A stretch of DNA of 64,000 bases, taken from NCBI GenBank assembly GCA_035578155.1, contig JAPWDM010000001.1:168613498-168677497 (forward strand). Reading direction: 5' to 3'. This stretch comes from Brachynemurus nebulosus. Its lineage: Eukaryota; Arthropoda; Insecta; Neuroptera; Myrmeleontidae. The notes below the pieces were generated by a model, which saw nothing but the letters and a program-made list of their open reading frames with translations, had not been told where the DNA came from and did not search any database. Both the position numbers and the translations under genes were made by a program. Of the stretch, positions 37,487 to 49,299 are shown in pieces (position 1 is the stretch's first letter; each line of letters starts with the position of its first letter).

Positions 37487-37846
37487 CAAAGGGAGTGCAC
37501 AGCCTTAGGATCGGCGATTTAGCTGAAAATGTTTTTGGTGATAGAGTACACTTAATATGTTAATATCGCTAAAATAATAGCGGGCACTATTTAGAAAAAC
37601 CTGTAAAAATTTTTTTTTATTTTAATTCAGCTGGTGTAGTTAATAAGCTTAAAAAAGATTGACGTACGTAACATGTGAAGTAGCATGGAGGTAGCGTTCT
37701 CGGCTGGTAATAGAACAGTCCTAAGTTCGAATCCGACTTTGTTCAACAAAACTTTTTCTGCAATAATTTTTTTTTTTATTAACAAAGCTTATCACCAAAA
37801 CAATTTTCAGCTAAATCGCCGACCTCAAGGCTGTGCACTCCCTTTG
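37487..37846. mobile_element. PIF/Harbinger-type MITE (TAA duplication)
   Basis: Flanked by TAA at 37484-37486 and 37847-37849. Termini CAAAGGGAGTGCACAGCCTT and complement, with inverted repeats continuing about 57 bp through GATTTAGCTGAAAATG. TWA duplications are typical of PIF/Harbinger. A tRNA-like pol III promoter lies inside (37681-37734). Confidence 0.8.
37681..37734 (+). promoter_or_regulatory. tRNA-like A and B boxes inside a MITE
   Basis: TAGCATGGAGG resembles an A box, and AGTTCGAATCC at 37724-37734 matches the B-box consensus GGTTCGANNCC in 10 of 11 positions; spacing is about 32 nt. GTTCT and AGAAC can pair as an anticodon-like stem, but the enclosed loop is 11 nt, so it is not a functional tRNA. 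Confidence 0.5.
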
Positions 37847-38089
37847 TAAGTTGTTATTTTCATAAAACTGTTGGTAAAAAGTTAAAAATTACACATTAGT
37901 ATGTTACTGGATAGCAAATTTTATTGAATAGTTTATTTAAGAAACAAAAATTAACATTTAAATGTTTTCAATGGAGCACGCATATATTTTTCATTTTTCA
38001 AATTTCCTCCATTTAAAGTATCTAATTATATTAAAACTTTACAGTCCAATGACACAACATGTGACAATGTGACAACCAGAACAACCATA

Positions 38090-39620
38090 GAGGACGATCA
38101 CGATCAGTGATCACAGATGTATGTGAATGTGATGCTACATCAAAACTTATAAAATCGATTCTTTTTTCGATTTTTTTCATTTGAATCGATTCATGAATCA
38201 ATTAGTAAAAGTAAGAGATCGATAACCGATTTTTTCCAAAAATAATTTCATTTTCATTGTAATTCTACGAAGAAACATGTGTTAAAATGAAACACCAAAA
38301 ACGTTATTGTTCATTGTCACCTTTTACTCGTTGTTATCAACGAACCCCTCATATGGCTCTACATAACTACATATATATATATGCACTATTTTATCCTGTA
38401 GAAGACTATTAATACAAAAGGAAGGAGACCACCTATCTGGCAAACGATCCCTTTCCCACAAAAGCGACTTATTTAGAAAAAATTTTTTGTCCGTTTGTTT
38501 GAAATTTTTGAATAAGCTTGGTTTATTCTGTGGTATTCGTCTTACATATTCAGTTGCGTTATTTGCTATAATTATAATTGAAAAGTTAACTCATCGCCTT
38601 TACAAATATAATGTAAGGCGTTTTTACACGATATTACCCATGTACTATCAATTAAGTCCCTTAATAAAAATTATCAGCTAATTTTATTAAACTTTTCAAA
38701 ATTTCGATTTTTAGATCGATCTCACAGAATGGATTTTTTTGATGGATCTTTTTTTTTGGAGAATCGACATCTCTACTGCGGACAGTGGCAATGTAATGGT
38801 TTCTCGAAACGTATAGATGGAAAATATTTGTTTATTTTATATTTTGTTCATAAATTTTTTTAAAATATTTTTATGGTGACTTTACTGTTATTGATATCGT
38901 GTTTATTTTTATTGAAAATGTAAGTGTTGGCACATATCAAATTATTGCGTGAACTTTTTTATATGAAATTTTTTTCTAATTGAATTCTTTAAAAATATTG
39001 CGGGCTCCTAGGGAAGTTTACTATGGTCTCTACAGTATTAATGAGTTTTACTTTTAATTGTAAATAATTTATTTTGAAAAGGTGAAGCGTTATTTTTAGT
39101 TCTTTTTAGAAAAACCATCTCCTGCATCTTCTATGTGTAACCTTCAAATGGACACACTGTATGTCACATAAGATATCAATATGGATTTTTATAATTTAAT
39201 TTGATATCATATTTAGATTCGTTGAATCCAGTTCTTGATTTTCTTTCCTTCTGACAGGTTTTGGTCATAACTCTGTTTTTAGTATCCGCCTGCCTTATAT
39301 CAATTAATTTTATTTTGCTTGAATTAATGTGACATGGGTGAACATCGAATTCTTCTTCTTGGTAGAAATCGAACAAGATTTTAGTAGGTCTTTATTCGCC
39401 GCTAAAGGTGAACAAAATTACTTTTAAGTAAGCAAAGGATACTCTTAAATACCAACCAATACCATCTAAGAGAATCGAAATCTCCAATTTTCGACTGAAT
39501 TCACTTTTTTCGTATTACCTATGTTGCACAGCTTCAAGGAAGTTTGTCTAATTTTGCTTCGTTTGTTGCACTGATTTGATGACACCAAACCATTTTTAGT
39601 TGAATTGGTATAAATCAAGT
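38090..39620. other. No recognisable gene
   Basis: AT-rich with several ATCGAT words (38150-38240, 38700-38770). Read on the minus strand, the end near 38776 (TAGAGATGTCGATTCTCC) resembles the TAGGGATGATCGATAT end of the hAT MITE at 53161. No partner was found. Confidence 0.45.
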
Positions 39621-39626
39621 AAAGTA

Positions 39627-40613
39627 GGGGAGACTGGGGCTAAATGGTAAATTGTCAAAACCCTATTTCTGCATTATCTTTTGAATGTCAACAGTTACAA
39701 AGCTGACATTTTGACCTAGGGCTTTCCTCACAAGAAAGCAAACGGCGTTAGTAATGTGAATTTCATCTGAACCTTATGGTGTACATATCCTTAAATGTGT
39801 TTCGATAATGTCGAAGCAATTTTGTTTGCTGCCATACTTTTCATCCGAAATGGAGTTTTTTCAGACATATCCTCATCAAAATAAGTATATTAGTTCATTT
39901 ATGTATTGTGAATATGAATCTTTAAAAATTTTTTGTATATTTATCATCATCATTTGTGTGATCGTTGTCAAAACTCAAAACGTACCTTGGGGCCAAGTGT
40001 TTAAACATTGGTGGGGCTAAATGTTAAATTTTTTTTTTTTATTTTCTTCTATTTTCTCTTCTTATTTGTCGGCTTATCGGCTTAAGCGAAGCAAGTTGTG
40101 AGTATTCCTAACATATTTGAAATGTCAAAATCTACTAATTTAAATATCTAAATTTCTATATATTCGTTACCTGCTGTATTATAAAATCCTCTAAAATTTT
40201 TAGTAGATTTTATTTCAAAAAAAAAAAAATAAGTCAAACTGATAATTTTTCATTTTCCTTCTTGTAAAAGTTGTGCTTTTCAATAAATGGATGTTTTTTT
40301 CACATCATTCATCGTTTTCATATCCTTTTACATATTTACTTTGTTATACAACTCAACAAGTGGTTTCAGTAGACTATAGAGATATGTTGAAACATTCAGT
40401 TTCACCCATTTAACATTTAGCCCCACTATGGGGCTAAATGGTAAAAAAATTTAAGTTCAGAAAAAATGAAAAAACATACATTTTTCCGAATATTATTCCG
40501 AAAAAGCTAAGAAAAACTCTAGCTTCTGTACAACTCTGATTTATTGACAAAAAATTTGTAAATTATGCTAAACACGGAGTGCCGTATTGTTACATGGTCA
40601 TATTAGCCCTAAG
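39627..40613. mobile_element. GGGGAGA-family TA element, copy 2 (motif CTAAATGGTAAA)
   Basis: TA at 39625-39626 precedes GGGGAGACTGGGGCTAAATG. The private motif GGGGCTAAATG(G/T)TAAA recurs at 39986-40030 (two copies) and 40403-40447 (a head-to-head pair). The right end is decayed; ATATTAGCCC near 40602-40609 sits where the spacing plan predicts it. Non-coding. Confidence 0.75.
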
Positions 40614-41137
40614 TTCATGAAACACGTAAAAATTGCTATACGTGTACACATTGAGACATAATATACCTATATAAATCGATATTAGGTATCATTTAATAAA
40701 AATAAAATACCATTTCTTGTAAACATCAATCAGAACTTCTTCAACAATATTTAATTTATAAACTTGAACAAAAGTTTTTTGCCGGTTTCTCCTCTTAATG
40801 AAAATCATTGTGGAAAACATTTATTTTTCCATAAAAGTTCTTTTTTGTTTTATTTTATAAAATTTTAATTATACATGGCCTACTATTATAGGTATATTTA
40901 TTTTTGTCTTTGTCACACTTTCCGGTACAGCGTGAACAAAGGTTTAACATAAAATTATATTTATGTATGCAGTACTTCTGTCCTGAAAGGTTAGTCTTTA
41001 AAAGAAATAATGCTACAAGTTTAATAATACTTATTTTTTGTGTATGTCTATGTTTTACAAATTTAACAATAATTCTTTAATGTCATTTGTTGACAAAGAA
41101 TGTACACAAAATTACATAGTTATAATTGTTTCTCATA

Positions 41138-42187
41138 CAGGGTTAGTCAAAAGTATGGAAACGGTGAAAAATCTCAGCGGGAAAGCATTTTTGGGATAAA
41201 CGATGGCGACAAAAGTTTCAGCATTTTTTACAGCACATCCGATGGTGACCTTGACTTTGACCTCAACTTTGTTTTTTTAATCGACAACCCCCCTTTTCGA
41301 CCCCGGAAATGGAAGGAGCAGGAAATTCTGCACCTGAATATGACATTGAAGTCAAATGCTGATCTTTACTGTAATTTTTAATTGAAAATTCTACTGTAAT
41401 TTTTTTAATTTTAACGTTCGGCAGTAGGTGCAGACAGGATGTTGACCTGCGCAGTAAGTGTATCCAGGATGCAGGCCGCGCAATAGGTGTAGCCAGGATG
41501 TAGACATGCGCACTAGGTGCAGGCAGGGTGTAGACGTGTACAGTAAGTGAAGTAGATAGGAATGAAGTTGTAGGAAGAAAAAAATGAAATATTTATAGTT
41601 ACCACATAAAATTGTAACCTTACAATATATTAGACGAACAAGTTAGATTATAGTGTCTAATATTTTAAAGTTAGAATTTTATGGGGTAATTTTGAAATAT
41701 TTCAATTTTTTATTCTTCCTTCAACCTCATTCCTACCTACTTCACTTTCTGTGCACGTCTACATTCTACCTGCACCTAGTGCGCACGTCTACATTCTGGA
41801 TACACTTACTGCGCAGATCTACATCCTGCCTACACTTACTATGGAACGTCAAAATTACAAAAATTACAGTAGAAATTTCAGTTAAAAATGACAGTAAAAA
41901 GCAGCATTTGACCTAAATTTGACCTTGATCACTGACTTCAAGGTCATATTCGGATGCAGAATTTTTCGCTCTTACCATTTCCGAGGTCGAAAAGGGGGGT
42001 TGCCATTTAAAAAAACGGAGTTGACGTTGATATGACCTTGGTCCTTGACCTTGAGGTCAAGGTAAAAGTCAAAGTCACCATCGGATGCGCCGTAAAAAAT
42101 TCTGGAACTTCTGTCACCATCATTTATCCCAAATATCCTTTCCCGCTGAGATTTTTCACCGTTTCCTTACTTTTGACTAACCTTATA
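41138..42187. mobile_element. Palindromic TA element with minisatellite in both arms
   Basis: TA at 41136-41137 precedes CAGGGTTAGTCAAAAGTATG. The complement ends at about 42187 with a slightly decayed terminus. Almost the whole length is an inverted repeat: outer 250 bp with GACCTTGACTTTGACC-type words, then a GC-richer tandem block, around a centre of about 60 bp near 41660. Terminus and TA suggest Tc1/mariner-type mobilisation. The frame at 41100-41381 is only the arm read through. Confidence 0.8.
41418..41560. repeat. Minisatellite of about 30 bp (left arm)
   Basis: Four to five units of the form GCAGTAGGTGCAGACAGGAT-GTTGACCTGC with variations. The mirror block lies at about 41735-41845 in the right arm. 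Confidence 0.75.
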
Positions 42188-42572
42188 TAAGTACTATAAC
42201 ATATCAGTAAATATAGAATCCAAAAACAATAGACAATACTTTGATAACCGAATACATATACTTCTTCTAAAATATTATAATTATTTTTTGTAACGTACAG
42301 GATTTAAAATGTTACTTTGTTCTTTGAATAAATATATCAAGGGTTGTTTTCAAATTGATGTGATTGTAGGCTGTGAATTATGGAAATCCTCAAAAATGAT
42401 AAATATTTGGAAGCTCGTTTTAACACTGGGAATGTTCAAATATTACGTAACTTTTTTTTTTACACTTTTCTTTTATTCCCCTTCCTTACTATAATTCATC
42501 GTAACATTTCTGGAACCTTCCCCCTGTTCATAATTTGTTACGTAACATTATCGATATTTTTGGAAATATATA

Positions 42573-43055
42573 AAATCCTACAAAACACAGATATTTGGGA
42601 ATATCTGTACAAAAATGACGCCGAGAATATTTTGTGTTAACATTTTAATGTTTAAAAAAATAGTTGAAATCCATTGTTATGCCGAGAATAGGTGTAAATA
42701 ATTATGCTTTGGTACAGGGACTATTTAAAAAAATAATCCAAAAGAAAAAATTACAACAAATTTCCGGAATGAAAACTTTTGTTGTTCTCGGCTCTAATTT
42801 TTGCTTGATATTGAATAAAAGTAAAAAAAATTTGAGCCAAGAACAACAAAAGTTTTCATTCCGGAAATTTGTTGTAATTTTTTCTTTTGGATTATTTTTT
42901 TAAATAGTCCCTGTACCAAAGCATAATTATTTACACCTATTCTCGGCATAACAATGGATTTCAACTATTTTTTTAAACATTAAAATGTTAACACAAAATA
43001 TTCTCGGCGTCATTTTTGTACAGATATTCCCAAATATCTGTGTTTTGTAGGATTT
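42573..43055. repeat. Near-perfect 483-bp palindrome
   Basis: Arms 42573-42802 and 42826-43055 (230 bp each) are reverse complements with only two mismatches that I can see (42789/42839 and 42795/42833), around a 23-nt loop. The arms share ACAAAATATTCTCGGCG with 51431-51447. Frames at 42309-42903 only run through it. No terminal motif or target duplication was seen. It is either a recent inverted duplication or a sequencing or assembly snap-back. Confidence 0.9.
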
Positions 43056-43912
43056 GACTTATTTTTGTTTTGCTTTTTGTTAAACAGTAAAATATTTACA
43101 GCTTTCTACTGGTGTATAATGTATATATTTTCTACATCTGTTAAAATATACTTTAATTTTTCATTACTCCGTATAAACTGTAGACCAGCGGTTTCCAAAC
43201 TGGGAGGCGCGCAATGTCCACCAGGGGGGCGTAGGTTAATTGTAAATATCGTCGTCGTTTTGATAAAATCATGGTTTTAAGAATAAGCGCGCAAATATAA
43301 TTACCAAATAATGGACATTTTATATTAAGGAGTTACATACATGGGTCTTTTTAGCAAAAAAAAAAAAAAAAACAGTATTTTTTGATTTTTTTTTATATAG
43401 ATATAATTTAATTAAGAAAATATAATTTATTTCAACTTTTGGCATATTATAAATTATTTCTGACACTGAAGAAATTTCCGTGAAAAAAAAAAATAATTAG
43501 ACCATTGACAGCTAGTTTTTGAAAATCGCTGATTTTTTGCCGTAGGCAGAGTAACCCGTGAAATTCTGACCTAAAATAAAATATCCCTGTCGCAGCAAAC
43601 TACATGAGATAGCGAATTTCCGTTTAAAAAATTAGTTTTTCTCGGAAACTAGTTGACATAGAATGATAGTCTAAAGACCTTTTTTATGTGATTTTTTCTC
43701 CTCTTTTCGATGGCGTAAAAAATTACGCAAAAATTTTTGAATAAGGGGAAATTTTGTCAAAAAACTAATTTTTCCCACGTAAATTGCCCAAAAAACTATG
43801 TTTCCGGCATCGGACGTGTCTGGCTAACGAACTTGTCCAACGGTTTGGGACTTCTAACATTTTCACCAAATTTCGAAAAAACAGGACATTTCGTTCGAGA
43901 GTTATCGTTTGG

Positions 43913-44104
<192 letters not shown>

Positions 44105-45212
44105 AGGCCTCGAGAGCAAGAATGGCCTAACTGCAAATTACTCATATCGAGATATCGACGGTTAAAGTTATGCAAAAAAATATTTTTGTTTTTCCAACAA
44201 AGTCTTAATAAAGTCTTAATGGACGCTCACTTATGTATTATATTTTGAATACAATTTCAAATGCATGTATGGATAAAATTCGAAGGTCTAGCATCTTTTT
44301 GTTAATTTTTTTGTCACTTAGGCCATTTTTACACTCGTGGTTAATAAAAAATTAGTAAAAATATATTAGTTAGGTCATGTTGTTTTCAAAGATTTTCTGC
44401 TTTAAATTGGGGAAAAAAATGTGCTGTTGGAAAAAATGTATATTTCTATCCAACATATGGTACACAATTTTAAAATTATATAAACAATAAAAAAAGCGTT
44501 TGAATAATAAAAAAAAAATAAGTTTATAGATTCAGCCATAGCCATCATCAGTTTTGTTACTTTCATCTACAATATCATTTGTATTTGTGAAAATTTAAAC
44601 ATCTGATGCATGAATATGGCAAATTTATAAGTGTTTCAAGATTTTGATTTCGGAACCAAAAAAGTGTATACTTTATTCATAATTTAAAATTAAAGTTCGA
44701 AAATTCTTTAAAATGTTTGCAGAAAAAATTATAATTTCTTGTACTGTAGTAAGTTTTTGAAAAAGCAGGATTTTAGATAAACACAATCTAGATAACTAGT
44801 TGTTCCACTGTATTTGTCTAAATGTCCTATGAAATATGACTTGGGCAACAAAAACTTGACTATCGGAAAATATTGACAACTATCGATATTTTTACGACTG
44901 ACTATCGATAATTATAGATAGTTTCAATTATCTAGAGTCTTTCGCCACTACTGCAGTTTAAAAAAATTACAATATTGTTAATGTGAAAAAATGACCTAGC
45001 CCGCCTATGTCATTTAGGCCGATTTTGCACTCAAAGAAAATAAAAATGTATGATGCAAGAAAAAGTTTGCATGCTGCCATCTCAAGATTCATATTAAAAA
45101 CACATCTAGACAGTTTTTATTTCAATAATTAGACCCTCATGTATACTTAGGTCCAATATCTCAATTTTATAAAATTTGTTAGTTAGGCCGTTCTTGTTCT
45201 CAACGCCTCATA

Positions 45213-45345
45213 TATAAATTTTAGTGAATAATATTTTCGGTTTCTAGGGACCTCAAAACAAATTTCTGCCATAGTCCCAGGTTCAAGTCGCGTCATGACA
45301 GTGGCTGTAATATCTGAATTCCATTCTGGAAATTCGCTAAAACAA
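45213..45345 (+). repeat. Dispersed AATTTTAGTGAAT repeat inside the hAT element
   Basis: Shares TTTCGGTTTCTAGGGACCTC and AAAACAAATTTCTGCCATAG with 4729-4862, closer to that copy than to the one at 17539. GGTTCAAGTCG within it resembles a pol III B box, but no A box was found. Confidence 0.75.
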
Positions 45346-45365
45346 AATTTTTTCTATTATTAGAT

Positions 45366-45550
45366 GCTTATGGCTTGTACTTGAACGAAAAATTACTGTT
45401 TCCGTTCATTACATCTCATTTTATAAGTCGGAAGTCAATGAAAAACACGAAAATTTTTACCAAAAATCAAAATTTTTTGTTTAAAACACTGTCCAAAGTT
45501 GAAATTTCATTTTTTTTTTAAATCCCTTTGTTCAAGTACAAGCCATAAGC
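45366..45550. repeat. Small inverted repeat
   Basis: GCTTATGGCTTGTACTTGAAC and its complement, 21 bp each, at 45366-45386 and 45530-45550. Confidence 0.75.
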
Positions 45551-45969
45551 TATTACTGATAGAAATAAATTGGTAAAAGTTGGAATAAATTAGGTTTTTT
45601 TGCTAAAAAAAGCCATGTAACTCTTAACAATGATTTTCCTGCTCGCTACTGTACGTAATACTTTAACAATAACAATTCTCAAGCGGTCAGAGTCATGTTA
45701 GCGCGTAAGTATCGAATAATATGTCTGATCAACGGTTTCCCCTCCAGTGTCGTATAGACCCGTCCGCCAAGAATGTGAGTTTTTTCAGTAAAAAAGTAAT
45801 TTACGAATTGTTTATAAATTTTTTCAAGAGCGGGGTGGGAAAAGTAAGGGGTGCGTTAATGCACAAAGTTTGGAAACCGCTGCTGTAGACCAATCAGAAA
45901 GTTATATTTGTAAAACATTCAAAAAAATTATAATAGAAAATAGGCGTTGAAATAGTATCATATTTGACA

Positions 45970-46950
45970 CTAGCTGTACACCCGCGGCGTCATTCGCGCA
46001 TAAAATCAATGAGAAGTATATAATAATTCTACTTAATAAGTCTCTAACACTGACTGACCGACAGACAACGCACAGCCTAAACTGTTGACTTTAAAAGAAT
46101 GAAGTTTTGCATAGGAGTTCCCTATATAACGTAGGTGAGCACTAAAAAAGGAATTTTGAAAATTCGTCCCTTAAGTGGGTTAAATAGGCGATGAAAATTT
46201 GCATAGATAGAAATTATTTATTTTTGAAGTTAGTGATATATAAAAATATGTTACGATGGTTATTAAAGTTAATTATTTAATAATAAATCTTAAGCACTGA
46301 CTGACATCCTGAGATGTTGCCGATGGTAAAGCCCATTTGGTTGGTATACGGCTAGTTATAAAGAATTTACATAGAAAAATAGTTTTGCGTAATGCATGCG
46401 CATGCTCAAAATGGTTTTTGTATTTTCCCAAGGGAAGGAGATATTTTCCCGAAAATAAAAGCATCCTAAGTGTTAATACAGGTAATAAGTTATCATCAGA
46501 TCAAATTTCATCAAAATCCTTTCAATAGTTTTTGCGTAATGTGTACACACGCTCAAAATAGTTTTTGTATTTTTCCATGGGAATGACACATTTTTCCGTA
46601 GTAAAAAGTATATTATATTGACCCAGGTAATAACACCAGACCGAGTTGGTACGTAATGTGTGGACATGTTCAAAATAGTTTTTGTATTTTCCCGTAGGAA
46701 TGACAAATTTTCCTGGAGTAAAAATTATCCTAGATGTTGACCCAGGTAATAAGTTATCGCCACACCAAATTTCATCAAAATTCGTCCAGTAGTTATTGCG
46801 TGATGCGTAAACAGACAGACAGATAGACAACAATTTTAAAAAACGCTGTTTTAATATCTAAATTGATAACTATCTACAGTACTAGTATAATTTTAAAAAA
46901 ATATTCCCTGTACAGACACGGTCTCGTTAGAGTTTTATTATATGTATAGA
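45970..46950 (-). mobile_element. Helitron, family A, with nested Helitron
   Basis: Read on the minus strand it starts TC TATACATATAATAAAAC at 46950 after an A and ends GCCGCGGGTGTACAGCTAG at 45970 before a T. The TC start, CTRR end and A/T target are Helitron rules. Inside are diverged tandem units of about 147 bp (CAAAAACTATT...GATGAAATTTGGTGTGG). A family-B Helitron is inserted at 46028-46355, and the family-A sequence continues on both sides when compared with 56788-57623. No Rep/helicase. Confidence 0.8.
46028..46355 (+). mobile_element. Short Helitron, family B, nested
   Basis: TCTACTTAATAAGTCTC head, ACTGACTGACCGACAGACAA, then a CCGATGG...CCATTTGG stem and GGTATACGGCTAG followed by T. 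Same family as 35578-36243. Its insertion splits the minus-strand Helitron, so family B moved after family A. Confidence 0.75.
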
Positions 46951-46960
46951 TACTATAGAT

Positions 46961-47060
46961 CAGGGGTCGGCAACCTGCGGCCCGCGGTCCGCATGCGGCC
47001 CTTTGGAAGCTTTCATGCGGCCCGCCAAGCAATTACCGCCATTTTTTAAACTAGCCGGAA
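46961..47060 (+). mobile_element. hAT left terminus
   Basis: CAGGGGTCGGCAACCTGCGG then CCCGCGGTCCGCATGCGGCC is a typical animal hAT start. It begins 10 bp from the end of the Helitron. No right end with the expected CTATAGAT duplication was found downstream, so the element is truncated, rearranged, or its right end has diverged. Confidence 0.6.
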
Positions 47061-47061
47061 A

Positions 47062-47083
<22 letters not shown>

Positions 47084-47093
<10 letters not shown>

Positions 47094-47590
47094 GTTATAT
47101 TTGAAAAAATAAAATTTTTCAAAAATATTAAGAAATATAACTGTTGAGAAAATAAGTGGTCTACTGTAAAGTAATAAATTAAAAAGATGTCAATTGTTAT
47201 ATAAAAATTTTCTGTTGTTAGTTAATGTAAACATATTTCTATTTCTCTTATAATTATTTAAAAACAAATATATCTCACTTACTTACACAGGTAGAGAGAT
47301 AATTCACAAAACACAACAGAATACATACATAATATAAACAATATGTCAGACAGTGGTCCTTTCGTGTCTTTAACAGGGGTGAACTTTTTTTTTTAAGGTA
47401 CAGTATATTTTTGAGTCAATTTTTATATATTATATTATGACATATAAAAGTCATTTGAAAGACTTTATTTAAAAGTAATAATCACAGTTGACATCTTCTT
47501 AATTTATTGCTTTACAGTAGACCACTTATTTTCTCAACAATTACATTTCTTAAGTTTTCCAAAAAATTTTATTTTTTCAAATATAACTAA
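47084..47590. repeat. Inverted repeat around GTGGTCTACTGTAAAG
   Basis: About 47084-47200 and 47477-47590 are inverted copies of about 115 bp (TATAACTGTTGAGAAAATAAG, shared with a few mismatches). The right copy lies inside the TTAA-flanked element that begins at 47374 and the left copy lies outside it, so the order of events is unclear. Confidence 0.7.
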
Positions 47591-48173
47591 AAATAATGGA
47601 ACTAAATTTTCACATTACTTAATACAAACATTTTTTTATCGAAAAATCGCTCATTACAGCGTAAAAAACAGGTAATTTTTGAGTTTGAACGAACTAGTTT
47701 AAAAAATTTTCCTAATTCGGTCCTCAAATCCGGATGAATGTCTTTTCTCTGAATATGAGTTTACCGATTCAGCAGAATAGGTACATCAGTACATCACACA
47801 TAATATACATACGAGTAGGTATTGCGAATTTATTCAAGTACCTATGTATTTTATTATTTTAAATATTTTTAATATTAATTAAATTTCAGTTAATTTTTAT
47901 CGAAAGATGCAAATATGTATGTATAATATAGTGACATTATTAAAGTAAAATAGGTATTAGTCATGAAGTATGTTGTATTATTTATTTATTGATTGTTAAA
48001 ACCAAAAAAAAAACTGATATTATTACAAAAAATTTAAATTAACAAAAAAAAAACAATGTATTCTAAATGGCTATTACTTTTAAAGAAAGTCTTTCAAATG
48101 ACTTTTATATGTCAAAATATATAAACATTGACCCAAAAATATAGTGTACCTTAAAAAAAAAAGTTCACCCCTG
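47374..48173. mobile_element. TTAA-flanked element, CAGGGGTGAAC ends
   Basis: TTAA at 47370-47373 and 48174-48177. Termini CAGGGGTGAACTTTTTTTTT and complement, followed by AAGGTACA(G/C)TATATTTTTG; inverted repeats run about 110 bp through GACATATAAAAGTCATTTG. Non-coding. TTAA points to piggyBac-type insertion. Confidence 0.8.
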
Positions 48174-48489
48174 TTAATCCTGATGAATGTTTTCAGCCTG
48201 CACACAAACCATTCCTAGAATAAGAAACACATAAAACAATAAATAAAAGAACAAGTCAACAAAATAGATAGGTAGAGCCCGGACACTATAGTGCACTATA
48301 AATAACAAGTATGAGGGGTTAAAAAATGAAAATAAACTGTAATTTCAAAATCTAGAGTCATTTATAAATTTTAATTGTTATCATGTAAATGCAAAGAAAA
48401 ATGATACTTTCAGTGAAGTGTAGCACATCTTATTAACATAGGTATTAATTTTCAACAAAACAGTAGTCCAATACTGGCTAGATGCCTTG

Positions 48490-49240
48490 ATGTTCGATAA
48501 CGAAAAGTTGGTTTTGACAGTCGCAATCCGTTCGGAATACCCACAACTTGCTTCGCTTAAGCCTTCAAAAATTTCGTTATTTTTGAGCTACGACGCACCG
48601 TTTAGGAGATATTTACGATTAAAATTTTCGATAGCGAAAGTTAACGGAAAATTGTTTTTTAAAAAATTGTTCTGTTACTAACCAGATCAATGGGACTAAC
48701 AGAGCCTAAATTAACTAGTTATAACCAACTTATGACAAGTTACGCGGTATCGATAATTTTCGATAACGAAAAGTAGGTTTTGACAGTCGCAATCCGTTCG
48801 GAATACCCACAACTTGCTTCGCTTAAGCCTTCAAAAATTTCGTTATTTTTGAGCTAGGACGCACCGTTTACGAGATATTTACGATTAAAGTTTTCGATAG
48901 CGAAAGTTAACGAAAAATTGTTTTTTAAAAAATTGTTCTGTTACTAACCAGGTCAATGGGACTAACAGAGCCTAAATTAACTAGTTATAACCAACTTATG
49001 ACAAGTTACGCGGTATCGATAATTTTCGATAACGAAAACTAGGTTTTGACAGTCGCAATCCGTTCGGAATACCCACAACTTGCTTCGCTTAAGCCTTCAA
49101 AAATTTCGTTATTTTTGAGCTACGACGCACCGTTTAGGAGATATTTACGATTAAAGTTTACGATTGCGAAAAGTAACGATTTGTCATTTCTTTTAAAAAT
49201 ACAGTATCGTTGACCAAATCAATGGGACTAATGGAGCCTA
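48490..49240 (+). repeat. 266-bp tandem repeat, nearly 3 units
   Basis: GTTTTGACAGTCGCAATCCG starts at 48511, 48777 and 49043, exactly 266 bp apart. The first two units and the first part of the third are almost identical; the third diverges after about 49155. Shared landmarks are TTCGATAACGAAAA, CGCACCGTTTA and CAATGGGACTAA. Not coding. Confidence 0.92.
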
Positions 49241-49299
49241 AATTCATCAATTATGAGCAGTTTATGATAAATAATTCGTTATCTTTGTTAGTTCTCGAA

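Noticed and set aside
41100..41381. A 93-codon frame with a charged, non-repetitive peptide
   Set aside because: It lies entirely in the arm of the palindromic element at 41138-42187, and the mirrored arm has no equivalent conserved frame.
42309..42903. Three overlapping plus-strand frames
   Set aside because: They run into or through the near-perfect palindrome and match no family; open length is explained by composition.
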